Source: Combretum micranthum (lineage: Eukaryota; Streptophyta; Magnoliopsida; Myrtales; Combretaceae). Taken from it: DNA of 64,000 nt. The stretch is from NCBI GenBank assembly GCA_024138025.1, contig JAMXBD010002745.1, positions 102,259 to 166,258 of the forward strand. The letters are read 5' to 3'. Numbering within the stretch: position 1 is the stretch's first letter; each line of letters begins with the position of its first letter. Shown here one piece after another: positions 23,965 to 36,192 of the stretch. The notes below the pieces were generated by a model, which saw only the letters and a program-made list of their open reading frames with translations, did not search any database and was not told the DNA's origin. A program made the translations under genes and the position numbers.

Positions 23965-26900
23965 TGTAAAGACCCGACATCAATTCTCAAATTAAGCACA
24001 CCAAGTCCCCAACCACGTAAACTCTTACGAATTATACGTAAGGTTGCCTTAAAAGGAGGTGTTTATGTTGAACATTGCTATCCGATTTTAGGTTGTGAAA
24101 TCATTCAATTAGTTTTCGGATAACTGATTTAGCAGGGAAATAAATTTTATAAACAATTTAGAAATAAAGACATTTCAAAACTTCCACTTTTCTCAAGTGG
24201 AGAATTATTAGATTAAACAAAGTTTTGCAAAATTTAAATTATAAAACATGGGCTCTACTATGCCCTTTAAAGAATATAACAAGTTTAAATATAAATCCAG
24301 CTCTCAATAATACAAAACAAAAAGAAATAAAAAACAACTAACTATCCACGATCCTACTCACTTCATCACCACAAATTCTCTCGAATCATCACAAATGCCC
24401 AGCACCCCGAGTCAAGCATCACCAATAGCAACAACATCATCATTTCATCCATCATTACAAACATCAACAAGAACTCATCATTATCAACTTCATCAACATC
24501 GTCTTTATCAACAATAAGACCTGTAAAAAGAATAACAACAACAAGGATGAGAGAAGCCCAGTACACAGTAAACAATCACATACGGAATGACACATGAACT
24601 GAACTAAATGCAAATGCGACAATCACAAGTTATTATCTTTCTTTAAAGTAAACAAATCAACACGGGTATTCAAACTCCGGGCATCAAGGATCTAGTATTA
24701 GTCCGCCTCCCTGAGTGGTCCCTACTGTTCATACAGACTAGGCAGCCCCACCTTCCGGGTAGCCCGTAATACTAGGGGATCCTGAGTAACGCATCACGAC
24801 GCTCAGGGGGTTGATATGAGCAGCTCGGATACTCATATCTCCTAAACCATTCTAACCGTTAACGAGAAAGTACCCTGCCCCCAATCTGAGCAGGGTGCCG
24901 CTCTCCGAACCAGATTCAACGGCGTAAAAGACAATCAACACTCATCAATTATTAAGTCAAGTTTAAGTTCTTAATTCACTTTAGATGCCTATCCTAACAT
25001 CCAACACGCAAGTCACTGCGTACCTTGAATACAAAATCCAAACAGAGTCTCAGAAGGTTGATCAAAGCTAATCCAAAAGCATCAGAACCAAAACCAAAAA
25101 CCAAAATCTGTTTCAGAAAATGAACTTACATAAGAACTTAAGCTAGTACTAATTCATATTAAATATAAACCATATATCACAACCTATTATTCACATATCA
25201 ACATATATATACAAAACAACATATATATAATATATATATACATATAACAACACGTTACTCCCATAACAATGTATATATAAGTATACATATATACAAAACA
25301 ACATACTCCTCATGTTATTCAAAGATCACCTAACATATTCATTTAACCCAATTATTTGTTACTAACCCATTTTAGCTTAACCTTAGTCAAATTGATTAGA
25401 ATTAGTCATTTAAGTCATTTACCAAGTCAAATTGATTAACCTTAGCCATTTAATTCAAAGCCAAGCCAAGTGGATTAAGCTTAAGAATCTAGTTCATTTT
25501 AGTTTAATTGAGTTCATTAAGTCAAACTCATTAGAAGTAATCATTTAATCTAAAACTAGTTCAAGTTGATTAACTTAAGTAATCTAATTCCTTTTAGTTA
25601 ATTCAAGCTCATTTAGTCATTTGAACTTAGATTCATTACTAATTCATATACATGTGGAATCTATGTCAACTTGAGCTCACCTTGACTTAAACTCAGCTAA
25701 ATTAATTAACCTTAATCATTGAGTTCAAAAACTAGGTCAAATATGGCTAAACTAACTCAATATAATTCATTTTAACTCATTCAAGTCTATTAATTAAATT
25801 GAACTTAAGTTGTTAACTAAGTTCATTTAAGTTCAATAACTAATCATAAGAACAAATAATAAACAAATCTTAAACTTAGCATGAAGGAATTTCAAATAAA
25901 ATTCATATAAATACATAACTCATAATTTATATGCTTACCAAGATCATTTAGTTCCACTAGGTCATCACAACATTATGAATCAAGCAATGGAAATCATATA
26001 TACAACATAACTACTTTTAGTTTAATACTTCTAGAAATTCAATTATTTGTTGAATTATAAATCTATCTAAATCATGCTTAACTAAACCAATCTATCAACA
26101 TAACACATCAAACATCATTAGCTATCTCATTTTAACTCAAAAAGATCCATTTACACTTAACAATAACATTTAGAAATCAAAAACAGTTTTTATTTTGTTT
26201 AGAAAAAATAATAGCCGGAAAGAATCAAGATTTAAGCATTGATACGTTTCGAATTTGTAAAAACTCAAAACATGAAAGTTGTAGATCTCTTTTTAAGCTT
26301 TTTATAGCAACTTGAATCACCTCAATCGGAGGTCGTATGAAAAGGTTATGGCCAAAATACGAAGAGGCTGCGAAACAGGCCATTTAGTAAAACGAACACC
26401 GGCACTTCAAAGCCGGCGGCGTAAATTTCAAAGCCGGCAGCGTAAAGGTTAAAAGCCGGCTGCGTTGGAGGCAGCTTTAAGAAAATGCATTCTGTTCCTT
26501 TCAACACCGGCTCAAAGCCGGCGCGTAGAAGCTCCAGGAGCCCGCGTTGAAGACAGAACAGGGTTACGAAAACATGTTTTTCACACTTTTCTTTTATCAA
26601 AACTTCTTCAAATCATTTCCTAAGCTTCCTATATCAATTCCAACATTAAATAAACTATAATAAGAACTTCCAACACTTCAAATCTCTTCCCACAACTTCA
26701 AACAACAATCAAACTTCAATTCAATTCAATAAACTCCAACTCACTATTCTCTTTCTTCACCAATTCCCACTTCCATCAAACATTAAACTAACAAATACAA
26801 ATGTAAACAGCAATTCCAACCCATTCAAACATCAATCCATCAATTAGAAATGTAAATAACAAGTAAAAACAAAGATAAATAGAAATAGATAACTTAGTTT

Positions 26901-27585
26901 TAGAAAAGAACAAGTTGAAACTTCCTCCTCGAGCTCGGTTTCCTCCATCTAGTTCATCTCCTAGCTTTGATTTATCTCTACTTGGCTTTGATCTTGAGAT
27001 TCAAGTTGAATTTGGAGAGGGAAAGAGAAGAAGAAGAAGAAGAAGAAAGAAAGAAAAAGAAAGAAAGAAAGAAAAGAGAAGAAAACGAAAATGAAGGAAG
27101 GAAAGGCAGCAAAGGGATTAAAAGAAAAGAAAAAGACAAAGCTAAATTAATATAAAATAGAAATAGGGTATAGGTTTAGAACTATCAGATCAATATCTAT
27201 AGTTCTAGAAGTATTTAAAAGATGATTTCTAAACCGATAGGTTATAAATTAAGATCTTAAAATAAGAACTTAATTTAGGAATTTAATTTGGATACAAGAT
27301 ATTTAATTGAGTTCGGGTTCAAGAACTGATATTTTTATTCAAGCAAATGAACTCAAATTTTACTGAGATTTAGGAATTAGTATTTTTGGTTAAATTGAAT
27401 GTTTAGGAATCCTCTAAACATTTTTAGAGAAATGTTTAGAGATTTGAGGAAATTTCAAATCTCAAAATCAACTTAATTATTAGCTAATTAAATCAAACCA
27501 ACTTGTCTAATTAAGTCTATAATTCATTTGATTCATTTAATCTATCTAAACTCAATTTCTAACTAGGTGATATTTGGGGTATTCA
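23965..27585 (-). mobile_element. Solo LTR (3.6 kb) with perfect TSD AGTTT
   Basis: On plus it starts TGTAAAGACCCG and ends GGGGTATTCA. The flanks AGTTT (23960-23964 and 27586-27590) are identical. On the minus strand it starts TGAATACCCC, related to the 19188 LTR (TGAAACACCCC). It carries the LTR block CCTGAGTGGTCCCTACTG (near 24711) found at 7275 and 14903, a GC-rich GCCGGCGGC cluster (about 26395-26560) and a purine-rich GAA run (about 27025-27080) that makes a spurious Lys/Glu frame. No body or second LTR. Confidence 0.92.
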
Positions 27586-27607
27586 AGTTTCAAGGATGAA
27601 ACTTTTT

Positions 27608-27620
27608 AAGGTTGGGGGGA
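27608..27620 (+). other. Polypurine tract of the plus-strand Tekay-like element
   Basis: AAGGTTGGGGGGA directly precedes TGAAAAATCCCC. Its upstream context (AAACTTTTTAAGG) matches the minus-strand element's polypurine context (AAACTTTTTGAAGG). Confidence 0.65.
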
Positions 27621-30600
27621 TGAAAAATCCCCAAAAATATGTATATATATATATATATGTAGTAATTGAAAATTGATAACTTAACTAAATAGGCTAGATG
27701 AACTATGATCTACTTGAGTAAACAATTTTAATTAAAATTAGAGATTAGACATTAAATCCCTTATCTAATTTACCTCTGAAATTCATTTTCAATTATAGAT
27801 TTATTAAAAATTTTAAACAAAATCAAAGTCAATAATCAATTACCTAAAGTGAGTTTTAAATTAAAATTAGCTAAATGTTAAGTTAATTTTAATCGATTAG
27901 TTTTCCAAACTCTAACTTTAAACTTCTTATAGGTTATGCCTAACTTTTTATATCCTTTAGTTTCAATAGATTCTTATTACAATAACAATAACATTAAGTG
28001 ACCTATCATATTCTAGAACCTACCTTATTAATGGCTAAACCCTAGCCTCATTCTCATTAAACCAATATAAATAACTCCTTTAGTCTGGTCTTTGTTTATG
28101 CAGCCTCCAAATTTCTCTTTTATTATTTTATTTCTTCAAGAGACAAAAAGAGACGCATAGGATTCTAATCGAAGCTTCATCAGAAAAAAATTTTTAGGTA
28201 GGAGCAGTGAAGTTTTATCAACTAGATGTAACTTTTCAAGTAAGTAATATTAGTATATAATTATTGGATTGTTGCTTGTATAAGATCAAATGAATATACA
28301 TTGTCGAATTGAATAAAATTTTAAATCTTAAAGTTGAATACGATTTCTTGAACATGCCCTTTAGAATATATATGTGTGTTTGATATATATATATATATAT
28401 ATATATTGAAATGCGTAAATATTTTGTATGCCGAAAGAGTCCATGTATAAGATGGTGGCAAATGAATTGATGATCCGTACCCCAAAGTTGATAATCGGAT
28501 GTGTAAATCATGATAATTTGATTGGTTTTCAAATTAATATATATATATATATATTATATTTACAAGGGATTAAAATAAGATGTCTAATATAAATATGTCG
28601 AGTCATATGTTATTGTGCATATGATTAATATTCTAATGTTTTTTTTTTTTCAATAATAATAAAATGTCTTAAATTAATGTCAGTATTGTATTATGCGTGG
28701 ATGTGTGATTTCGATCAATTCAATCGTTAAATAAGCATGATATATATGTTACCATCGAGTAATATACAAATTTTAAAGTGTAGATGTATATGATGGTCCC
28801 GATTGTATTTAAATATATATGTACATATTTTGATGAATTAATTAATTAATCATGTTGAAATATATGTTATATGTATTATATTTGTGTATATGTTGAAAAT
28901 ATCGTAGTATGTCAATTAGATTAAATTTAATTAAATATAGGAAATTTTAACTTAATCGATAAACTGGAATCATGATGTTGACTTAGTAAATTGTATCAAT
29001 TGAAATTGGCGTAATGCGGATAAGTTTCAAACCGGAGTTACAGCCAAAATGATAAAATATGCAGAGATTGTGCATATGATGTTTCTTACGATGACGATAT
29101 GCGTATATGTATGTTTGTGTTGAATAAAATACATTAGATATGATATATTAATTTTGGTTTGATGGTCGTGGATATATTGAAATCATTAACAATTAAATAA
29201 TATTAATAGGAATTTGAACTCTTAAACTAGAATTTCATGAATGACAACAATAAATTTCATGAGTATTGGAAATAATGAATCACTCTCAAGGCTGAAATAG
29301 TAACTTGTACATGCGGGATTTCCAAAGCCGCGTCATTCAAAGTTGGTCATATTAAACAAAATTTAATAAATTGAATAAAAACTTTCTAGAGTTTAATGTA
29401 ATTAAATAACATTGAATTATTCAAATTGATTTGATTATGATTAAAAATTATAGAAGAAAAGAGAGGTGGATTTTAGTTTAAATAATAAACACTAGCACTA
29501 TTAACTAAATATAGGCCTGGAAAAATATTGGACTCAACATGGGCTCAGATGTAATTCAAATCCAACTTGGCTAAAGAAATTAAAATAGGTTGAAAATTAA
29601 GTAATATGGACTAGCTAACTCCTTAGGGTCAATAAATTGATTTGACTATTTTTGGCCTATTCCAATATTAGTGGGCCACAAAATTGCCCAAATTGAATTT
29701 CCTTAAAGCTTTGGGTATTAAATCAAAATTATTATCTAACTCACTTATAGACTTAAATCCATAATATGGACCTAAAGCCATTACCTACATTAATTGGGCC
29801 TATTTCAAAAATGTTTAAGTCCATTATAAAATTTTCAGATATTGAATTACCTAGTGTACTCATGTAACATTTCTTGAGTCGTCCTTAAGATATACCTAGT
29901 GGCATAAGTAAGAATTTAGAATACCTTATAGTTTAAAATAAAGTTAAATTACATTCCAATTGGGTTTTTACCTAATTCTTAGGTCCAATGCCCAGTTTCA
30001 CTCAATTGAGCCTAATTCAATATTTAATCCCAATTCTATGTAAAGGATAATCCAAGTTCTTAAATGGGCTCAATTATAAATTCCTTAAAGCTCATTACCC
30101 TAAATATCAAAAGAATTTATCAAACTCTTATTGGGCCTAGTTTAGGAACCTGAAAGCCCAATACCTCCAAATAAGAAATTCAATCTCTTATACTCATAGG
30201 CTTAGTCCAAATTATTTAAGCCCAGTACCCTAAATGAAATCCAACTCAACATATCAAGGCCTTATATATACAAACATATAAGACCTTACCTTACGGAATA
30301 ACAAAACATGAATGAATAAATAATAAGAATTAATTACTTACTCTATACTGATATGAAATATCTTTATATAGATACTATTGCTTCTGAAATACTTTATGGT
30401 CCACTTTCTAAACTTGTACCAGGCTACAGATTTTATATTATATACGTAGTAACATGCGTGTTGATTTGATTAGGATAGGCATGCTCGAATGAATTAAATT
30501 TAAAGATGGCTAATAATAATTGAGTGATTGATTGTGTGTGGTCGTTCTTAGACTTGGGTCAATGGGTAAGAAACTTGCTAGGCGATGCCAGTATGGTAGT

Positions 30601-30958
30601 TAGGTGCTTAGGCCATTGAGGATGGCACGACGGGTAGCCAATAGTGGAATGGTAGTGGGATAACATCTACTTACATTTAGAAAGAAGTTACATTTGTTCA
30701 ATTATGATTATAAGCTCTGTTAAACTGAACAATGCAATAGACTGATATAAGTAGATCCATATAACGACTGTAACTCCTAAACGAAGCTATTACTAGTTAG
30801 AGATAGAATATATAGATATTCAGGCTATCTATATCAATCTCTAAATAGTTGCTGCCACTCAGGACCCCAAGTTCCCAACATGTTGCCAAAGTATGAGTGC
30901 TTATTGTTGATTGCCATATTTAAATTAAAGATATAAAATTGTTGGTTATTGCATTACA
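27621..30958 (+). repeat. Putative 3' LTR of the plus-strand Tekay-like element
   Basis: Starts TGAAAAATCCCC after a polypurine tract. Inside are a TATA-like AATATAAATA at about 28063, TA microsatellites (27640-27658, 28383-28406, 28539-28555) and, at 30590-30665, a block with GGTAGTTAGG and CGGGTAGCC that resembles in layout the 21430-21550 block of the other LTR. The end GCATTACA (30951-30958) resembles the 22334 end, and the length of about 3.3 kb fits. No second copy is available to prove the end. Confidence 0.5.
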
Positions 30959-31772
30959 TCTAGATTATGTGTGTGTGATTTAATCCATGTGTGCTTGGTT
31001 ATGATTGTTATGATCACGAAGGTTATGGTAATGACTTCGATGGTCTTATTGAGGAGTTTAATGAGTAGTCTTGCATTTGACTTGATGCTCACTCTAGGAG
31101 TGGACGATGTGCATTTTGATGCATGGAAATTTAGAGGGTCTTCTTTTGAGCCTTACTCATTGATGATATTTAGCATCCTAGTCTAACTTTTACTTTATGA
31201 GATACTTAAACTCCTCTTTCTTAGTCTCAAACATTTTGTTTCAAGCATCATGGGATGCATTAAGATGGTTTGTAATAATGTTTTAATCGATACTTCTATA
31301 TACTTATGCATAAGCACATTGGTTACACATGGGAGTAACCTTTTAGTGAAAATTTTGTAAATTTTTACTTCTCCGCTACATACCAAACATTTTCAAGAAC
31401 TTAATAGAATGATTTCAAAAATTAAAATTGGATAGCAAACAATTGTGATAAATAGATAGTTAGGATTGTCTTTACGTGGCGAAATGAATACGCCTTGACC
31501 CTATTTGGGCATGACATTTATAAACTTACTTGCAAGCAAACTCGTGAGCCTATAAATGAGCTTGCTTTGAGATTAAACAAGCACCTTCCAAACTAGCTCA
31601 CCAGTTTAGTTTGAAACCAAACTTGGCTTATGTAGATATACATATTTTTTTGGAATTTTAATTCGACTTTAACATGTTTCCTAATTGAGTTTGACTAAAA
31701 CCAAATTTAAATCAAGTTAAATTCAATTAAGAAGCTCATGAGTAGATTGGCTGGTTTATAGCCTTATCTATT
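30959..31772. other. AT-rich spacer, no feature seen
   Basis: Between the putative LTR end and the copia element. Short open frames occur on both strands but none has recognisable domains or compositional support. Confidence 0.45.
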
Positions 31773-33262
31773 TGTTAGATTCTCTTAAAATAGGTTTTGA
31801 TGATAACAAAAGAGTAAAAATGATTACTAATGAGTTTATTAAGTGTGCAGTATCAAGTTAAAGAGAAAGAAGAAAAATGATGAAGAGTATTCGGAATCTA
31901 GAATGTTTTCAAAAGTTTCCTTTAAGTATAAAGAATTTTTCCAGAAATCCAGAACTTTTCATAAAACCTTTCACTACACTTTTGATAGTAGATCTTATCA
32001 CGTGATTTCACTGTTCATCTTCTTCAACTTAATGCAAATCATTCCAGTTTGGCAAAAATGAATCTTGAAGACCTAGTCCGAGTAAATGAGTTTATTTGGG
32101 TAATATATTTATTCTACCTAAGTTGGTTAATATTCAAGGGGATTTAAAGATTATCTCAAGTTTCTCTCTCTACAAACGTTTATCTATACAAACGGAAGAA
32201 AAATCTTCATGAACAATACCATAATTTCTTTGAACAGCTGCTGCACGTTTTTTCCTTCAAGACAAGTGAAATATCAGTATCTACAATGTTTTATGATAAG
32301 GATAAGTCCATCACTTACCTATTTTTATAGGATTCATGTGTGAGTTAAAAAAAAAAAAAGGAACGTTATCTATTTTTGGTTTAGATAAAGAAGAAGATCA
32401 GATTATTATGAATTAGTTTTGGTTCTCAAATTTCAAATCAAAATAAATGCTACCACAATATTTGGAAGAAACATATTTCATCTTATCTTCTACCCGATTG
32501 AAGAAATGAAAGAATTCAAATTTGAAAAAGAGATAAGGAACAAAAGATTTTTAACCGAGATTTTTGGAAAAGCTTATCCATATTCCAAATAGCTTTTGGA
32601 ACGTTAAGGAGAAGAAGGAATATATAATATAGAAGAAAAAGAGAAAAAGAAGAATATCGAAGTAAAAAAAGGGGGAGCTGATACTATTCATGCACAAAAA
32701 AAGAAGCTCTTTTTTCTTACTAAGTATATACAGAACAAAACCCAGAAGTTTTATTTTACCTAGAATATTAATAATTTCTTCTTACGGTTCAACAAGCGAG
32801 CTAATCTCTTTGCAATCTTTCTTTTTGCTTTTTGATCTCGAAAATTTCTTCTTTTTTTTTTATAATTGAAGGAACGCGTTGTTGCCTTCTTAGTTGATAG
32901 CTTAATTACAAGTTTAGACTTTGTAGATCGGTTATAGCTAGAGGATAGCTGTGAGAATCGAGCAAAAAGAATTGTACAAGCTTGTAATTTGTTTTTGTTG
33001 AATATAGTGGAACAAAACCCGTCGGATAACGGAGTTCCCGGCTCGGAGTTGGAAGAAGGGACTGACACACAAAGAGAACCACTATAAATCACTGCCTGAT
33101 TTTTCGCACTCTATCTTTTTAATTTTCGCAATTTATGTTCATATTTGTTTAATTGCATATTTGGTTCTCATTTTTAAAACAGAAGGAGATTATTTTTAAA
33201 GGCAAAAATTTTTATTAATAATCAATTCAACCTACCTTCTTGATTATTATTTGGGACCAACA
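31773..33262 (+). repeat. 5' LTR of the gag-only copia element
   Basis: 1490 bp, TG...CA, starting TGTTAGATTCTC and ending GGGACCAACA. TATA-like TATATA at 32725-32730 lies about 540 bp before the LTR end. It aligns along its whole length with 36193-37676, with scattered substitutions and short indels. Minus-strand open frames here are incidental. Confidence 0.93.
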
Positions 33263-33263
33263 A

Positions 33264-33277
33264 TTGGTATCAGGGCC
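33264..33277 (+). other. Primer-binding site (initiator tRNA-Met type)
   Basis: ATTGGTATCAGGGC follows the 5' LTR end CCAACA by one base. The consensus site complementary to the 3' end of initiator tRNA-Met is TGGTATCAGAGC, and here only one base differs. Confidence 0.85.
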
Positions 33278-33373
33278 AAGCTCAATTTTCAAAAGAGTAT
33301 TTGTTTCAAAATCCTGATACCTACAATTGGTATCAAATCGGGCTCTTTATCAAAATTGAGTGATCCAAACAAA

Positions 33374-35202
33374 ATGGTTGAGAACAATGTTGCAATTAAT
33401 CGTGCTCCTTTCTTTGATGGTTCAAATTTTTTCTTATTGGAAAATGCAAATGCAAACTTACATTAAAGCTAACGATTATGATTCATGGCAGGTTATTTCC
33501 ATGGGAGACAATGTAATTACTTTGAATGGAAATTCAGCCTTGTTAAACCCTGAGAAGAAGTCCATTGAAAAGAACAACAAAGCAAAAAATCTGTTGTTGA
33601 CCACTATTGCTCCATCAAAATTTTACCTAATATCATCATGTGGAAGTGCAAAAGAAATCTGGGATAGATTGTGTGAGACATATGAAGAAATCAATACAAT
33701 TAGAGAAACCAAAATAAATGCTTTACTTCAACAATATAAACTATTTAAATTTAAAACTGATGAATCTATCAAAGATGTTTTTAATAGGTTCACTACAATA
33801 ACAAACGAGCTAGCATCACATGGCAAAGTGATTAGTGATCCTAATCTAGTGAGAAAAATGTTGAGGATTCTAACACCATCTTGAGATGCAAAGAAAACCG
33901 CCATAGAAGAAGCTCAAGATCTCAACAAACTTTCTCTTAGCCAACTAAGAGAAAAGCTAATGGCTTATAAATCTTACAAAAAGTCCACTCAAGAAGTAGA
34001 AAGTAGTACCAAAGGAATAGCTTTCAAAGCAAAAGAATTTGTGACTAATCAAGTTAAATCCGATGAAAGTGAGAATGATGAAGAAGAAGACTTCTATTTT
34101 GGCCAGAAAGCCAAACCGATTTCTAAAGAAGAAACGTAAGAAGTTATTACCTAAAAAGTTTAGTTACAAAGATTTTGATGCAGGAAAAGCTTACAAAGAA
34201 AAAGAGAAGAAGGAGATCCAATGTTATGAATGTAAGAAACCAGGTCACATTAAGTATGAATGCCCAATTCTCATTAAGAACATGGAGAAAGTCAAGAAGA
34301 AAAATAAATCATTGATGGCTACATGGAGTGATCTAGATGATACAAAAAGTAACCCAGAAGTTTATGATGGAGAAGAGAAACAAGCAAATCTATGTCTTAT
34401 GATTACTTCTGAGGTAGATTTTGAATCTGATAATGAAGTAACTGAAGATGACACGCTTGTTGAAATGAAAAAGTTATTAAAAGCTCTCAAAAATGCTGAT
34501 TTGAAAATTTCTAAATTAGATGTTGAAAATAAAGCTTTAAAAAATGAAAAAGATGTTTTGAAACAAATAAACAAATTGCTTGTTGATGAAAATGATATCT
34601 TAAAGCATGATAATGAAAAATTGCATATTGATATTGAGAAAATAAAAAAGGACAATAGTATGTTAAAAGAAGAAACCAATGTTTTGAAAGTAAATATAGA
34701 TGAGTTATCTAGTTCAATAAAGAATACATTTAATAAATTTAATGAAAGCGACAAAAAATTAACAATGTTAATTACATCTCAAAGATTATCTTTTGAAAAG
34801 CATTGTTTATGATATAAGCATAGATTTAGTTCTAATACATCTAAGAAAACCGTGTTTGTAAAAGCTAAACCAAACACAATTAATGAATCAAGTGTTAAAA
34901 AGCAAGATTTAAAGTCAAATCATGTGGAAAGGAATTATATATACAATACCAGAAAGTACTCCAGAAGTTATCCTTCTTATGAAAACAATATCAGAAGGTA
35001 TTCTAGAAGTTATCCAATACAGAACAACTTGAAACAAGAAAACAACAAGTATTGGAATGACATATCATATAAATGTTTCTTTTGTAATAAACCTGGTCAT
35101 ATTGAGAAATATTGCTATTATAAGAGAAACAAGCATAGTAATCATCAAGCTAATCATATTGATAACACAAGCTTGTCTTTCAAAGGACCCAAGTTAGTCT
35201 AG
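33374..35202 (+). pseudogene. SIRE-type gag (frameshift and stops)
   Basis: Gag is the particle protein. The likely start at 33374 reads MVENNVAINRAPFFDGSNF. A frameshift near 33445 leads to YIKANDYDSWQVI, then the UBN2-type core (SAKEIWDRLCETYE, DESIKDVFNRFTTITNELAS) ending at a TGA at 33882 where relatives usually have Trp. The following part shifts frame near 34100 into 34063-34812, with the knuckle CYECKKPGHIKYEC, an acidic stretch and a long heptad-rich Lys/Glu/Asn coiled coil (about residues 130-235). After a stop at 34810, the frame at 34852-35202 holds a second knuckle CFFCNKPGHIEKYC and ends KGPKLV before a TAG at a usual Trp position. No pol follows. Confidence 0.85.
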
Positions 35203-36192
35203 GTTCATAAAAAGGTATAATTTGTTAGTTATTGATTTCAAGGATTGAGGCAATGAGCAGAAGGATATGAACTCGATAAATGAGTGCATCAAATGGTAAA
35301 GAAAGAAAAATATGACTCTCGTGAAGAAAAAGAACAACTATTTGTTTGGTATTTATGTTCCAACTCTCTTAAATGTTTTGCTCTTTATGATCCTAAACAA
35401 ATTCTTGAAATATGTTGTTTTTCGTTAATATAAAATTGGTTGGTATGATATTAAGAGGGAGAATAGTTTTCAAAAGAAATTTATAAAGGGGGAGTATAAT
35501 TTTTAAAAGAAATTTATAAAGGGGGAGAAGATAAAAGATAAAGAAAATTCTTTAGAAAGATGATTAGTTATGTTTTTTGAAATAAAAAAGAGGGAGAAAT
35601 GCTTGAAATAAAGATAAGTAAATAGAACAAATATATTGAAGTTGCTTTATCTTGCAATTTTTGTTTTGAATATGTTAAAGGAACAAATTTCTGCATTTTC
35701 CATGCTAAATTCTACATTTTTGATAAAATTCTGCACTTTTTGGTACAAATTCTACATTTTTTACAAAATTTTGTATGTTTGATGAAATTCTGCACTGTTC
35801 ATGCTACTTTTCAAGTAAAAATTCTGCATTTCAGCATTTTTTTGCATAATTTATGTAATTTTTTGCATATTATGTGAGATTTCTATATAAATTCTGCACA
35901 TTATGTAATTAAAAAAATTCTACAGCTTTTACATTTTTCTGCAATTCTATAAAAAAAGTGTTAATATTAAAAAAATTATGCACTTGTAAAAATTTATGCT
36001 ATTCTAAGAGATTTTTGCATAAAAATATTATTGCTTAGACCATCATACATATTTGAAATATGTGCTTATCTTTTGAATTAAAAGAATTCATATTTGGTCA
36101 TATTCTATAAATGTGTCTTTTGTTGATAACAAAAAGGGGGAGAGAATTATTTTGTTTAACAAAAGTTTTGTTATCATAGAAAATGGGGAGAA
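35203..36192 (+). other. Non-coding tail of the copia element with repeated purine tracts
   Basis: Where pol would lie there is only AT-rich sequence. AAGAAATTTATAAAGGGGGAG occurs twice in tandem (about 35467-35494 and 35501-35527), each a polypurine-tract look-alike, and AAAAAGGGGGAGAG recurs near 36130. From about 35680 to 36010 the motif AAATTCTGCATTTTT is reiterated imperfectly about ten times. The tract AAAATGGGGAGAA at 36180-36192 abuts the LTR and is the probable functional polypurine tract. Confidence 0.75.

Larger units (their letters stand above)
23315..30958 (+). mobile_element. 5'-truncated Tekay-like element split by a solo LTR
   Basis: Plus-strand integrase/chromodomain remnant (23315-23964), then after the inserted solo LTR the end of the internal region with a polypurine tract (27591-27620) and an LTR from 27621. 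Joining across the insertion gives ACATAAGTTT then CAAGGATGAAAC, which aligns with the Tekay-like element's region between chromodomain and LTR (minus strand, about 9253-9280). Everything upstream of late integrase is missing. The right end (30958, GCATTACA) is tentative. Confidence 0.72.

Noticed and set aside
26967..27155. Lys/Glu-rich open frame
   Set aside because: Arises from a GAA/AAAG purine run in a solo LTR. No domain and no conservation with the related LTRs as a frame.
32760..33092. Minus-strand 110-residue frame in the copia 5' LTR
   Set aside because: The equivalent in the 3' LTR is broken, and it lies in a promoter/leader region with basic low-complexity composition.
34362..34754. 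Minus-strand 130-residue Ser/Phe-rich frame
   Set aside because: Antisense shadow of the coiled-coil part of copia gag.
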